From an uncultured Clostridia bacterium (GTDB lineage: Bacteria; Bacillota; Clostridia; Christensenellales; UBA1242): DNA of 35,844 nt. Position 1 is the stretch's first letter; each line of letters opens with the position of its first letter. The position numbers and the translations under genes are program-made. The notes beneath the pieces are model-generated. The model had not been told where the DNA came from. It made no database searches and worked only from the letters and a program-made list of their open reading frames with translations. Positions 23,413-31,465 of this stretch are shown piece after piece. Location of the stretch: positions 1-35,844 of the forward strand of contig CAMLYK010000006.1 in the NCBI GenBank assembly GCA_946491735.1. The letters are read 5' to 3'.

Positions 23413-24648
23413 ATGGAAGCGTGGATGGCTTTTGTTAGCATTGTGGCTATTATTGCAATAGTGTTAATTGCTGGAGGTATTATTGCCTTTTTAGGTCATA
23501 TGATCATTGGGGTGTTTGACAAAGATAGGTCGGCAGATAATACAAAAAATCAAACTCTTGAATATAGTCAATACAAACTTGAAAATTCTAATTCTGACGA
23601 AAAGGAATACGACTTTTCTAGTATCAATCTTGCCAAAGCAGAAAAAGAAAGAGATGCTGCCAATAATGAAGACAAGAACGATGACGAATTGTTTAAATTA
23701 TTAGATGCAGATACTACTTCAGATGATGAAATCAAACAGATTGAAGAAAGATTGAAAAATTCGGCAGAAACTGAGGCTGTTGATGACAAACAAACTGAAA
23801 GTGCAGATCAAGCAGATGAAACTGAAGAGGAAGAAGACAAAGATTTGAACGATTTGTTAGATGAAATATCCACAGGCGTTGTTGATGAAGAAAAAGAAAG
23901 AATTAACGAAGAAGCATCTAGTTCAACCAATGAAACTCTTGCAAAATACAATATTGATGATATTTTAAATGATATCAATCAAGAAGAGGAAGAAACTGTA
24001 GATGTAGAAGAAGATAATGAAGATGAGGCTAGTGAAGAAGAAACTGAAGAAAATAATATCACTTCTAACAACAGTGAGGAATTGGAAAAGGCAAATCAAG
24101 AAATAGAGGAACTTAGAGCTCAGCTTGCTGATATGAATAAAAAACTAGATGAAGCAAGAACTGAAAAGAGAGAAGTTTCTATTGATATGACAGAAGAAGA
24201 ATGCTTGAATCGTTTGGCTACACTTGAAGACAGATTAAAGGAAGCTAAAAAAGATTACAAGATAAATATGAAAGAATATCGTCCTCTACAAAGAGTGATG
24301 AAACAATATGAAAAATATTTGAGAAAACTCAGAAAGAAAGACATGCAACTTGCGAATAAAAAGATATCTTTATATGGTGTCAACAATTATGTAGACCTCG
24401 ATAAAGAAAAGGCTGAAAATGTTTTGAATGAGTCTGAATTGGTTGAAGGATTGCGTTTGAGTGTTAGCCATTGTGAAGAAGTGATCAATGCGAACAAAGA
24501 TAGATATCCAATATTAGAGCATACAAACAGCATTCTTGAAAATCAAATTGCCAACCTTGAAGCTGATATTGAAAGTACAAAACAAATTCTTGAAAAAATC
24601 AGAGAAAAGAAAGGTTCTGAAGAAGGAAGTTCTGAACAAAATAATTAA
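23413..24648 (+). CDS. Membrane-anchored acidic coiled-coil protein
   Basis: The 411-residue product starts with one membrane segment (about 6-32), then about 190 residues of Glu/Asp/Ser/Thr/Asn-rich low-complexity sequence. A long coiled coil follows (about 222-400), with ELEKANQEIEELRAQL and further heptad-like repeats. It is probably a bitopic membrane protein with a cytoplasmic stalk, of a structural or cell-division/secretion-associated kind, but no named family is recognised. AAGGAG and a good promoter support the start. Confidence 0.78.
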   Translation: MEAWMAFVSIVAIIAIVLIAGGIIAFLGHMIIGVFDKDRSADNTKNQTLEYSQYKLENSNSDEKEYDFSSINLAKAEKERDAANNEDKNDDELFKLLDADTTSDDEIKQIEERLKNSAETEAVDDKQTESADQADETEEEEDKDLNDLLDEISTGVVDEEKERINEEASSSTNETLAKYNIDDILNDINQEEEETVDVEEDNEDEASEEETEENNITSNNSEELEKANQEIEELRAQLADMNKKLDEARTEKREVSIDMTEEECLNRLATLEDRLKEAKKDYKINMKEYRPLQRVMKQYEKYLRKLRKKDMQLANKKISLYGVNNYVDLDKEKAENVLNESELVEGLRLSVSHCEEVINANKDRYPILEHTNSILENQIANLEADIESTKQILEKIREKKGSEEGSSEQNN

Positions 24649-24658
24649 TAAAAATTTT

Positions 24659-24688
24659 GAAGCAGTCAGTATTGATTGCTTCTTTTTT
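24659..24688 (+). terminator. Terminator of the coiled-coil gene
   Basis: A GAAGCA/TGCTTC stem with one mismatch and inner TCA/TGA pairs is followed by TTTTTT. Confidence 0.85.
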
Positions 24689-24857
24689 AATTTATTTAGG
24701 GTAAAAATTAATTTTTCACATTTTAACTGTGGAAAAATGACAATGCTTTAAAATTTAATAAATATTCATCTTTAATAGATGATTTTATCATTAAATAATA
24801 ATCAAAAATTATCATAAAATAATATAAAAATTAGTATCTAATTTTTCATTATTAGTT

Positions 24858-24863
24858 TATAAT
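24858..24863 (+). promoter_or_regulatory. -10 box of the patatin gene, predicted leaderless
   Basis: TATAAT, six bases (AGGTTT), then ATG at 24870. No -35 consensus is evident. The region 24690-24857 upstream is A/T-rich and otherwise featureless. Confidence 0.65.
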
Positions 24864-24869
24864 AGGTTT

Positions 24870-25700
24870 ATGAGTTTAAAAGAATATTTTATCAATCGCA
24901 AATTGAAGCGATTCAAGAAGAAGTACAAGGTAGGGCTCTGTTTAAGTGGAGGAGGAACCCGTGGATTTGCACATCTTGGAGCGTTTAAAGCGTTTGAGGA
25001 ATGTGGAATAGAGTTTGATGCTGTGGCTGGAGCGAGTGCGGGCAGTTTGTTTGGAGCCTTATATGCCACAAAATTGAAATATGATCAAATGTACAAATTA
25101 TCAAAAAATGTTAAAAATACAGATTTTAGAAAGTCAAAACTTGGTTTTTTACCTTCAAAAATGGATAATTTACAAGAATTAATAAAAAAAGTTATGCCTG
25201 TGAAAAAAATTGAGGAACTTAAAATTCCATTTTATGCCGTAGCTGTAGATCTTAAAACAGGCAAAGAAATTCATTTTAATAAAGGGGATATAGCGAGTAT
25301 TGTTTCTGGCAGTTGTGCAATTCCAGGAGTTTTCTATCCTGTAAAATATCACAACATGACACTTATTGATGGTGGGGTCAGAAATAACATTCCTGCAGAC
25401 GTGTTGAAAATGAATGGTTGCGATTATGTGATAACGGTGGATTGCAATTGTACGCGTGGAGGCGGAACAAATAGTGAAAGTTTTATTACTCAATTTACAA
25501 CAAGTATTGGAATCATGTCCGTCAATAATTCTAAACGTGGGATAGAATGTAGTGATATAGTAATATGCCCAGATATGAAAAAATTTGCCTCTTTGAAAGT
25601 GACTGGTAAGGATGAAATGATTGAGGCGGGCTATCAGGCAACTATGAAATTGATGCCTGAGATAAAGAAATTGTTTTTAGGTGAGTTCAAGAAAAGATAA
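24870..25700 (+). CDS. Patatin-like phospholipase (RssA/YchK family)
   Basis: The 276-residue product is a serine hydrolase with a Ser-Asp dyad. The oxyanion glycine-rich loop is SGGGTRGFAHLGA at 26-38, the nucleophile elbow is GASAG with S56, and the aspartate is D167 in IDGGVRNNIP. It likely cleaves acyl esters of lipids at the inner membrane face. The gene shares one base with the next (stop TAA overlaps ATG), so they are translationally coupled. The mRNA is predicted to be leaderless. The length and order of motifs match the bacterial single-domain family. Confidence 0.92.
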   Translation: MSLKEYFINRKLKRFKKKYKVGLCLSGGGTRGFAHLGAFKAFEECGIEFDAVAGASAGSLFGALYATKLKYDQMYKLSKNVKNTDFRKSKLGFLPSKMDNLQELIKKVMPVKKIEELKIPFYAVAVDLKTGKEIHFNKGDIASIVSGSCAIPGVFYPVKYHNMTLIDGGVRNNIPADVLKMNGCDYVITVDCNCTRGGGTNSESFITQFTTSIGIMSVNNSKRGIECSDIVICPDMKKFASLKVTGKDEMIEAGYQATMKLMPEIKKLFLGEFKKR

Positions 25701-26719
25701 TGATGTCAGCACAAAAGAAGAAGAAAATAATAATTTTATTGGTATGTATGCTCATTTTTTCATTGAGTTGTGTTTTTGCAGATTTCTTTAGCAAACATAT
25801 TAGGAATTTTTTGATAGATAAATTTTCTATAATAGAAAGTGATGATAGGTTGTTGGTTCATTTTATTTCTATTGGACAAGGAGATGCAATTGCTATAAAT
25901 TTACCGAACGATGAAGTTATGCTCATAGATACAGGTCCGCAGGATCGAGCTGTGACATTGACAAAATATATAGAGCAAAAAGTTTTAAACAATTCAAATG
26001 ATGATACAATTGATTATTTGATTTTAACTCATGCTGACGCAGATCACATTGGAGGAGCACTGCGTGTATTAAAAGAATTTGATGTTGAAAATATTTATGT
26101 GCCATTTTTGGAATCAGAAACACAAGGTTTTTTAGAATTGACAAGCTATATTAAGAATAATAATTATAATATTTTGTTAAATTTAAATGAACTGAATCTG
26201 GATGAGGAGATTTCAATTGAAGTGTTTGGACCGTTTGATTCAACTGATACAAATGACAGTTGTCCGATTATAAGATTGGAATACTTGGAAGTTAGTTTCT
26301 TGTTCACTGGAGATATTTCTACTGATATAGAAGAGATCTTGCTAGATGAAAATTATGAAGCCATGAATTCGGATATTTTAAAAATTGCTCATCATGGTAG
26401 CAGATATTCTTCAAGTCTTGAATTTTTACAGGCGGTTTCACCTGAATATGCAGTGATATCATGTGGAAATAATAGTTATGGTCATCCAACTGATGTGGTT
26501 ATAAACAATATCATAGAATGTGGAGCGAATGTCTTGCGAACAGATTTAAAAGGAAACATTTTATTTTCAGTCAGCGTGCTTGATCAATATGATATTTTGA
26601 CAGGAGATTATACCGTTACGGGTTTGATACTTGATTATAGATTTTTAGTTTTTGTAGTTGATATTATAATCTTGATAATTATATGCTTAATTTTATTTAA
26701 AAAGGAAAAGCACAAATAA
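25700..26719 (+). CDS. Membrane-bound metallo-beta-lactamase-fold hydrolase (ComEC C-terminal-like)
   Basis: The 339-residue product has an N-terminal hydrophobic segment (about 10-28), a metallo-beta-lactamase domain and a C-terminal membrane segment (about 312-335). Metal-ligand motifs are LTHADADH at 109-116, TGDIS for the bridging aspartate region, and AHHGSRYS with SYGHP downstream. FISIGQGDAIAI followed by MLIDTGP matches the ComEC/Rec2 C-terminal hydrolase domain rather than RNase J or glyoxalases. The competence transmembrane domain is missing, so it is a stand-alone protein whose substrate is unknown. It is coupled to the patatin gene. A start at 25703 is equally possible. Confidence 0.88.
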   Translation: MMSAQKKKKIIILLVCMLIFSLSCVFADFFSKHIRNFLIDKFSIIESDDRLLVHFISIGQGDAIAINLPNDEVMLIDTGPQDRAVTLTKYIEQKVLNNSNDDTIDYLILTHADADHIGGALRVLKEFDVENIYVPFLESETQGFLELTSYIKNNNYNILLNLNELNLDEEISIEVFGPFDSTDTNDSCPIIRLEYLEVSFLFTGDISTDIEEILLDENYEAMNSDILKIAHHGSRYSSSLEFLQAVSPEYAVISCGNNSYGHPTDVVINNIIECGANVLRTDLKGNILFSVSVLDQYDILTGDYTVTGLILDYRFLVFVVDIIILIIICLILFKKEKHK

Positions 26720-26738
26720 ATTAAAATTAAAAAAATAC

Positions 26739-26767
26739 TTGTTTATTGTGCGTTTTTTTGCTAAAAT
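26739..26767 (+). promoter_or_regulatory. Promoter of the kinase-like/transketolase operon
   Basis: TTGTTT (26739-26744), 17-bp spacer, TAAAAT (26762-26767). Start near 26774; GGAGG at 26780-26784 serves the ATG at 26790. The TTG of the -35 box is in frame but lies outside the transcript. Confidence 0.72.
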
Positions 26768-26789
26768 CATTATAACTATGGAGGATGAT

Positions 26790-27206
26790 ATGAAAAATAT
26801 AACCATAGTAGGCATAGATAATGATTTTGTTAAAATGTTTGCACATAAACTATCAAAAGAATTAGATTATAGATATATTGACGCTAATGAACAGTTTGAC
26901 AAAGATTTGCTTGCTAATATGGAATATCCAATCTATTTAGTGGATGAAATTTTGGTTCAAAAAGAGAATGTTTTAATTAAAAATTTGATAAAAAAAGAAA
27001 ATGTTGTAATTAGTATATCTGACGATATGTTTTTGTCTAACGAGCATTATAAATTTTTTGAAAATAGTTTGGTTTTCCTAATTATTGATGAAAAAGTAGG
27101 TAAAATTCAAAAAAATATTCAAAATTTATTAAAAAAACATGTAAATTTTACTTTTGATAAAAATGAAATTAGTACAAATGATATAATTAAAATTATTAGG
27201 GGATAA
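26790..27206 (+). CDS. Small protein resembling a degenerate shikimate-kinase-type fold
   Basis: The 138-residue product starts MKNITIVGIDNDFVKMFAHKL and continues ELDYRYIDANEQFD. The pattern of a first strand, glycine turn, helix and xxYRYIDxxE looks like the beginning of shikimate/cytidylate-type kinases. The P-loop GxxGxGKS/T, however, is replaced by GIDNDFVKM, so ATP binding as in active kinases is unlikely. It is followed by transketolase 2 bases later and shares its promoter. The ATG at 26790 has a perfect GGAGG; the upstream ATG at 26778 contains that Shine-Dalgarno sequence and is rejected. The fold call is tentative; a regulatory or structural role is possible. Confidence 0.6.
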   Translation: MKNITIVGIDNDFVKMFAHKLSKELDYRYIDANEQFDKDLLANMEYPIYLVDEILVQKENVLIKNLIKKENVVISISDDMFLSNEHYKFFENSLVFLIIDEKVGKIQKNIQNLLKKHVNFTFDKNEISTNDIIKIIRG

Positions 27207-27208
27207 TT

Positions 27209-29119
27209 ATGAACAGTGAGCAAATCTTATCAAATGAATTAAAAATTTTAGCATTAGAAGCCATTTCAAATGCTGGCAGTGGACATTCAGGTTCAGTGTT
27301 GTCTGCTGGCGATATACTATATACTCTTTATACAAAACATTTACTGTCTGATGGTTTGAAAAGTATGAATAGGGATAGGTTTGTGTTGAGTAATGGACAT
27401 GCCTGTGCTGGATTATATGCTATTTTGGCAGGTTTGGGATATTTTGATATTGATGAGTTAAAAAATTTTAGAAAATTCAACGGATTATTGAGCGGTCATC
27501 CAGAAATTGAAATTCCAGGTATTGATGCTTCAACTGGACCATTAGGGCAAGGTGTAGCCAATGCTGTTGGCATGGCAATAGCAGAGAGCATAATGAATGA
27601 ACGTTTTAATCTATCTCATTATACGTATTGTATGGTAGGAGATGGCTGTCTAGAAGAGGGAGTTGGGCTAGAGGCACTGTCACTGGCAGGGCTATACAAA
27701 TTGAATAAATTTATTTTGCTATATGATAAAAATGATGTCACATTAGATGGTAGATTGACAAAATCTAGTAATGACGATATGACAATGAAATTTAAATCAA
27801 TGAATTTCAATGTCTTGGAATGTGATGGTCACAATATAGAGGAGATTGATAAAACGATCAATGAAGCAAAAAAAGAAAAAAATATGCCGACAGTGATAAT
27901 CTGCCATACGATAATTGGAAAAGATACATCACTGGCAGGAAGCAATTTGAGTCATGGGAAAGTATTTAGTCAAGACGAAATAAATCAACTTAGAAGTAAA
28001 TTAAAAGTTCAAAGTCCATATTTAAATTTGTCAGAAAAAACAAAATTAAAATTAAATGAGATTAAACAAAAAAATTTGAAAAAATTTCAAGAAAGAGTGG
28101 ATAAATTCTCACATTTTCTAGATAAAAATGAAAATTTAAAGAAAAAATATTTGAATTTTATTGAAAATAATTTTAATTTCAAAGAAAAAGATTTTATAGA
28201 AAATGCGTCAACTAGACAACTTAATAATTCAGTTTTGAATGAAATTGCAAACAAAGTTGAAAATATCTTAGTTTTGTCTGCGGACCTTTCAAGCAGTACA
28301 AAAGTAAAAATTGAAAATGAGTCGGATTATTCGGCTGAAAATAGATTGGGTAGAAACATTGCAATGGGCATAAGAGAACATGCAATGGGCGCAATAGCAA
28401 ATGGTATAGCACTTCATGAAGGTTTTAATGTTATATGTTCCACGTTTTTAACTTTTTCAAATTATATGCTTCCAGCTATTCGTATGGCGGCAATTATGAA
28501 TTTGAATGTTATGTTTGCGTTTTCACATTCATCCATTTATGATACGCCAGATGGTATTACCCATCTGCCTGTAGAACAGCTAGATCAATTGCATCTGATA
28601 CCGAATTTGAATGTCTGTAGGCCGTTTAATAGTTCAGAGATATATCAGGTTTATAAATGGTTTTTTTCAAATAAACAACCAATTTGTATGGCTCTTTCGC
28701 GAGGAGAAATAGAATATTGCCCATCCAATGATGATGTTGCAAAAGGTGGATATAAATTATTTATCGACAACTCAGTAGATGCATATATTATATCATCTGG
28801 AAGTGAAATACCACTTGCTATAGAAGTCATGGACAAGTTGGAGGGGAAATTTAATTTGAACGTTGTCAGCATGTTAAGTCTTGAAATATTTGAACAGCAG
28901 AGTGAAAAATACAAAAATTCAATTTTGTCAAAACCAATTTTTGTGATAGAAAGTAGCACTTGTGTAAAATATTTGAAATATACTGATAGCGATAAAATCT
29001 TTTCTGTAAAGACGTTCGGAGCAAGTGGAGATGAAGCAAATTTGAAGAAAAAATATGGTTTCACATCGGATATAATTTCAAAAAAGATAGTAAAAATACT
29101 AAACGATGAAAAAATTTAA
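27209..29119 (+). CDS. tkt: Transketolase, single-chain
   Basis: Transketolase moves two-carbon units between sugar phosphates in the pentose phosphate pathway using thiamine diphosphate and a divalent metal. The 636-residue product has the full set of domains. The N-terminal part carries NAGSGHSGSVLSAGD (GHSG instead of the usual GHPG), SNGHAC, STGPLGQGVANAVG and the ThDP motif GDGCLEEG. The middle domain has MGIREHAMG with the cofactor-activating Glu, and SIYDTPDGITHLPVEQL. The C-terminal domain follows. A lysine-rich linker joins the first two halves. Parts resemble the two-subunit form of anaerobes, joined here in one chain. The Shine-Dalgarno is AGGGGAT; the gene is cotranscribed with the upstream small gene. 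Confidence 0.93.
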   Translation: MNSEQILSNELKILALEAISNAGSGHSGSVLSAGDILYTLYTKHLLSDGLKSMNRDRFVLSNGHACAGLYAILAGLGYFDIDELKNFRKFNGLLSGHPEIEIPGIDASTGPLGQGVANAVGMAIAESIMNERFNLSHYTYCMVGDGCLEEGVGLEALSLAGLYKLNKFILLYDKNDVTLDGRLTKSSNDDMTMKFKSMNFNVLECDGHNIEEIDKTINEAKKEKNMPTVIICHTIIGKDTSLAGSNLSHGKVFSQDEINQLRSKLKVQSPYLNLSEKTKLKLNEIKQKNLKKFQERVDKFSHFLDKNENLKKKYLNFIENNFNFKEKDFIENASTRQLNNSVLNEIANKVENILVLSADLSSSTKVKIENESDYSAENRLGRNIAMGIREHAMGAIANGIALHEGFNVICSTFLTFSNYMLPAIRMAAIMNLNVMFAFSHSSIYDTPDGITHLPVEQLDQLHLIPNLNVCRPFNSSEIYQVYKWFFSNKQPICMALSRGEIEYCPSNDDVAKGGYKLFIDNSVDAYIISSGSEIPLAIEVMDKLEGKFNLNVVSMLSLEIFEQQSEKYKNSILSKPIFVIESSTCVKYLKYTDSDKIFSVKTFGASGDEANLKKKYGFTSDIISKKIVKILNDEKI

Positions 29120-29338
29120 AAAATCATGCATAATAAAAATAAATCTTCACAATATATTATTGTAAGGTCAATCCTTACACATAAGAGAGATAGTTCTATG
29201 CTCTAAAAAAATTGTAATATTTGTTTTTGAAATTATATTATTGTTTTAAAAACTTAGATGATTTACGATTTCGAGTATAAAAAACGTCTCTCTTTTTTTA
29301 GTCATGTTAGTTTGCTTTAAAAAGTATTAGTTAAATAA
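29120..29338 (+). other. Intergenic region with hairpins and T tract, possible RNA element
   Basis: This stretch after transketolase has no plausible gene. It contains a TGTAAGG/CCTTACA hairpin (29161-29178), an AGAG-ATAG/CTATGCTCT hairpin beginning at about 29183, and, about 100 bases on, TCTCTCT followed by a T tract (about 29287-29299) that could pair with AGAGAGA at 29184-29190. It may be an extended terminator region or a small RNA. No promoter within it is convincing. Confidence 0.3.
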
Positions 29339-29368
29339 AAAAAGGATAACAAATTTGTTATCCTTTTT
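29339..29368. terminator. Terminator of the rplM-rpsI operon
   Basis: A perfectly symmetric GGATAACAAA/TTTGTTATCC stem has A and T tracts on both ends. It lies 13 bases after the rpsI stop on the minus strand and can act in both directions. Confidence 0.9.
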
Positions 29369-29380
29369 GTTGATTTTGTA

Positions 29381-29947
29381 TTAACGTTTACTGAATTGAG
29401 GTGCTTTACGAGCTTTCTTAAGACCATATTTTTTACGTTCTTTCTTTCTGGCATCACGAGTCACCAATCCAGCTTTTTTAAGCTCTGGTCTAAGTTCAGG
29501 GCGGAATTCAATTAACGCACGAGTAATGCCATGACGTAGGGCACCTGCTTGACCTGATTTGCCTCCACCATATATGTTGGCGATGATATCAACGCTGTTG
29601 ACAGTATCAGTTAAAACAAGAGGTTGTTTAACAATAGCAATCAATGTGTCAAGGTCAAAATATTCATCCAATTTTTTCCCATTGACTGTAATATCTCCAT
29701 TTCCGACACTTACTCTAACACGAGCAACTGAACATTTTCTTCTGCCTGTTCCTAAAAATTCTTGAGCTTTTGCTTTGCTTGATTTTGTAGTCTTTGCAGT
29801 TTTCTTAGTAGTCTTAGGTTCGGTTGAAGCAGTCTTTTTTGTATCTTTTGCTACAGATTTTTTAACTTCAGTTTTTTCTGTTTTCACAGCCTTTTCAGAA
29901 GTTTTTTTAGTAGTTTTCTTAACTTCTTCTTTGATTTCGTCTGTCAT
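29381..29947 (-). CDS. rpsI: Ribosomal protein uS9 with N-terminal Lys/Thr-rich extension
   Basis: uS9 sits in the head of the 30S subunit, and its C-terminal tail reaches the P-site tRNA. The 188-residue product carries the canonical ~130-residue protein from [15 protein letters not shown] to the conserved end [10 protein letters not shown], with [15 protein letters not shown] inside. In front is an extension of about 58 residues made almost only of Lys, Thr, Glu and Ala/Ser, with repeated TKKT-type motifs. The start is supported by GGAGGT and by the one-base TAATG overlap with rplM, so the extension seems real. It is likely disordered and basic. Confidence 0.95.
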   Translation of the reverse strand: MTDEIKEEVKKTTKKTSEKAVKTEKTEVKKSVAKDTKKTASTEPKTTKKTAKTTKSSKAKAQEFLGTGRRKCSVARVRVSVGNGDITVNGKKLDEYFDLDTLIAIVKQPLVLTDTVNSVDIIANIYGGGKSGQAGALRHGITRALIEFRPELRPELKKAGLVTRDARKKERKKYGLKKARKAPQFSKR

Positions 29948-30384
29948 TAATCGTTACCTCCGTTCCAAACTTCTGGTTTTTGTGCTTGATTTTCATGTTC
30001 TGCACCTTTGTATATATGAACATGTTTTGCCATAGTTCTACCGAGCGAATTTTTTGGAAGCATTCCCTTGATCGCACGAAGTAGGGCAACATCGCTATGT
30101 TCTTTCATCATAGTTTTGTATTGAGTAAGGTGCAATCCAGATTGATAACCTGAATATCTCTTGAAATATTTTTGTTCTTCTTTTTTACCTGTTAATACAA
30201 GTTTGTCACTATTTAAAATAATAACGTTATCTCCACAGTCTACATTTGGTGTGAAAGTAGGTTTGTGTTTTCCTCTAAGAAGTTTTGCAGCCTCACTGGC
30301 AACACGACCCAAAGCTTTACCTTCAGCATCAATAATGTACCATTTTTTTTCAACTGTGGCAGGTTTTGCCATAATTGTTTTCAT
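29947..30384 (-). CDS. rplM: Ribosomal protein uL13
   Basis: uL13 is an early-assembling protein of the 50S subunit. The 145-residue product has the family hallmarks [46 protein letters not shown] and [26 protein letters not shown] precedes the ATG at 30384. It is the first gene of a two-gene operon with rpsI, with one-base overlap, downstream of a consensus promoter and a two-hairpin leader. As in many Bacillota the pair lies near truA, here separated by one membrane protein gene. Confidence 0.97.
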   Translation of the reverse strand: MKTIMAKPATVEKKWYIIDAEGKALGRVASEAAKLLRGKHKPTFTPNVDCGDNVIILNSDKLVLTGKKEEQKYFKRYSGYQSGLHLTQYKTMMKEHSDVALLRAIKGMLPKNSLGRTMAKHVHIYKGAEHENQAQKPEVWNGGND

Positions 30385-30478
30385 CTTTTTCTCCTTATTA
30401 ATTAGTCCTTATTTCGCGTTCGGACTGTAGATTTCAATTCTTCCGTGTGGCAAAAGAATCAAATCTAATGAGCAATAC
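30385..30478 (-). promoter_or_regulatory. Probable L13-type ribosomal protein leader
   Basis: The 94-base leader of rplM forms two hairpins before the Shine-Dalgarno: AGATTT-GATTCTT with AAGAATT-GAAATCT (30466-30429), and AGTCC/GGACT (30426-30404) ending close to AAGGAG. This is the expected place of the Bacillota L13 leader, thought to bind excess uL13 and repress the operon. The match to that motif is by position and shape, not by search. Confidence 0.6.
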
Positions 30479-30484
30479 TTATTA

Positions 30485-30513
30485 AGTATATAAAAAAATA
30501 AAAAGATTGTCAA
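30485..30513 (-). promoter_or_regulatory. Promoter of rplM-rpsI
   Basis: On the minus strand, a perfect TTGACA (30513-30508), 17-bp spacer and TATACT (30490-30485). The transcript should begin near 30478. Confidence 0.85.
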
Positions 30514-30615
30514 TAGAATTTTATAAAATATTGTATCAAAATTCATTCAGGTGACAACCTTTTTTGTGATAAAATTTGCCAATATTTATGAAGATATAAT
30601 GCAAATAGTAATTTC

Positions 30616-31338
30616 TTACATCAATTTATCCATAATAGTCAGAGCTTTTTTATCCTCTTCACTTGTTTCTGGATTTAACAGTTGTTCTTTTATTTTAAGT
30701 TTGATTTGTTCTTTTTCAATTAGGTCTAAGTTTGATAGTAATCCATCCACTAACTTTTCTGATCTTTCTTTGAATTTGTCTTTGTCTTTATCATTTTCAT
30801 ATGTGTCAATTATGATTTTGAATGAAGATAGAGCCATCGAAAATTTTTCATCAATGGTGTATTCTCGTTGAGTTTCGGCATCTTGCAGGATCTGCTGCGA
30901 TAATTGAGCTTTCTTTTCTTTTTGACGGAAGGATAAAATGGTCAATACCACACCAATTACAGTGAATAGAATGCTCCATACAGTATTGCTTACAAAAATT
31001 GATCTCGCTTCACTATTGTTTGCAATTAAATCAAAAATTGTTCTAAATCCTTCGCCAAATCCAATGTTGAGTTCATTCATTGCCAATATTGCTTCAACAA
31101 ACAACATTGATAATTCGTTCAACAAAATCGACCAAATCGTAACCCAAACATAAGCGATCCAATTAAGTTTGTAGAATTTTTTATATACGACTATAGCGCA
31201 TGCGGCACTGATTAAGGAAATCAAAGTGGAAAATACTCCCAGTTGATACATCAATCCCCACAAAATTGCGCCCGCTAAGCAGACTGCAAAACTAACTAAT
31301 AATGCAATCGGTAATGAATTTTTTGTTTTCTCATTCAT
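30616..31338 (-). CDS. Four-segment membrane protein with helical cytoplasmic tail
   Basis: The 240-residue product has about four hydrophobic segments (roughly 10-30, 34-52, 56-78 and 110-132), then a hydrophilic, probably helical tail of about 100 residues rich in Lys, Glu and Gln. I do not recognise a family. AGGAG precedes the ATG. It lies between truA and rplM on the same strand, but with its own upstream region containing a 16-bp palindrome, so it is probably a separate transcript. Confidence 0.72.
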   Translation of the reverse strand: MNEKTKNSLPIALLVSFAVCLAGAILWGLMYQLGVFSTLISLISAACAIVVYKKFYKLNWIAYVWVTIWSILLNELSMLFVEAILAMNELNIGFGEGFRTIFDLIANNSEARSIFVSNTVWSILFTVIGVVLTILSFRQKEKKAQLSQQILQDAETQREYTIDEKFSMALSSFKIIIDTYENDKDKDKFKERSEKLVDGLLSNLDLIEKEQIKLKIKEQLLNPETSEEDKKALTIMDKLM

Positions 31339-31372
31339 AAAAGCTCCTAAATATAAAAATAGTTTATCATAT

Positions 31373-31388
31373 TTTACAATATTGTAAA
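31373..31388. promoter_or_regulatory. 16-bp palindrome upstream of the membrane protein gene
   Basis: TTTACAATATTGTAAA is perfectly self-complementary and lies 35 bases before the ATG. It overlaps the likely -35 region (TTTACA, then TAAACT 16 bp later on the minus strand), so it could be an operator. The regulator is unknown. Confidence 0.45.
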
Positions 31389-31465
31389 TAAGTTTTAAAT
31401 ATTTATAAATTTTTTAAAAAATGAATTTGTTGTATTAATTTGCTATTTTATTATATAAACATTAT

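Noticed and set aside
26739..26789. Upstream TTG and ATG starts for the kinase-like gene
   Set aside because: The TTG is the -35 element and the ATG at 26778 overlaps the GGAGG that serves the ATG at 26790.
26790..27206. Annotation as active shikimate or cytidylate kinase
   Set aside because: The P-loop lysine and glycine pattern is missing, so an enzymatic name is not supported.
29775..30035. Plus-strand reading frame opposite rpsI
   Set aside because: It is the shadow of the Lys/Thr-rich uS9 extension on the other strand and has no ribosome-binding site.
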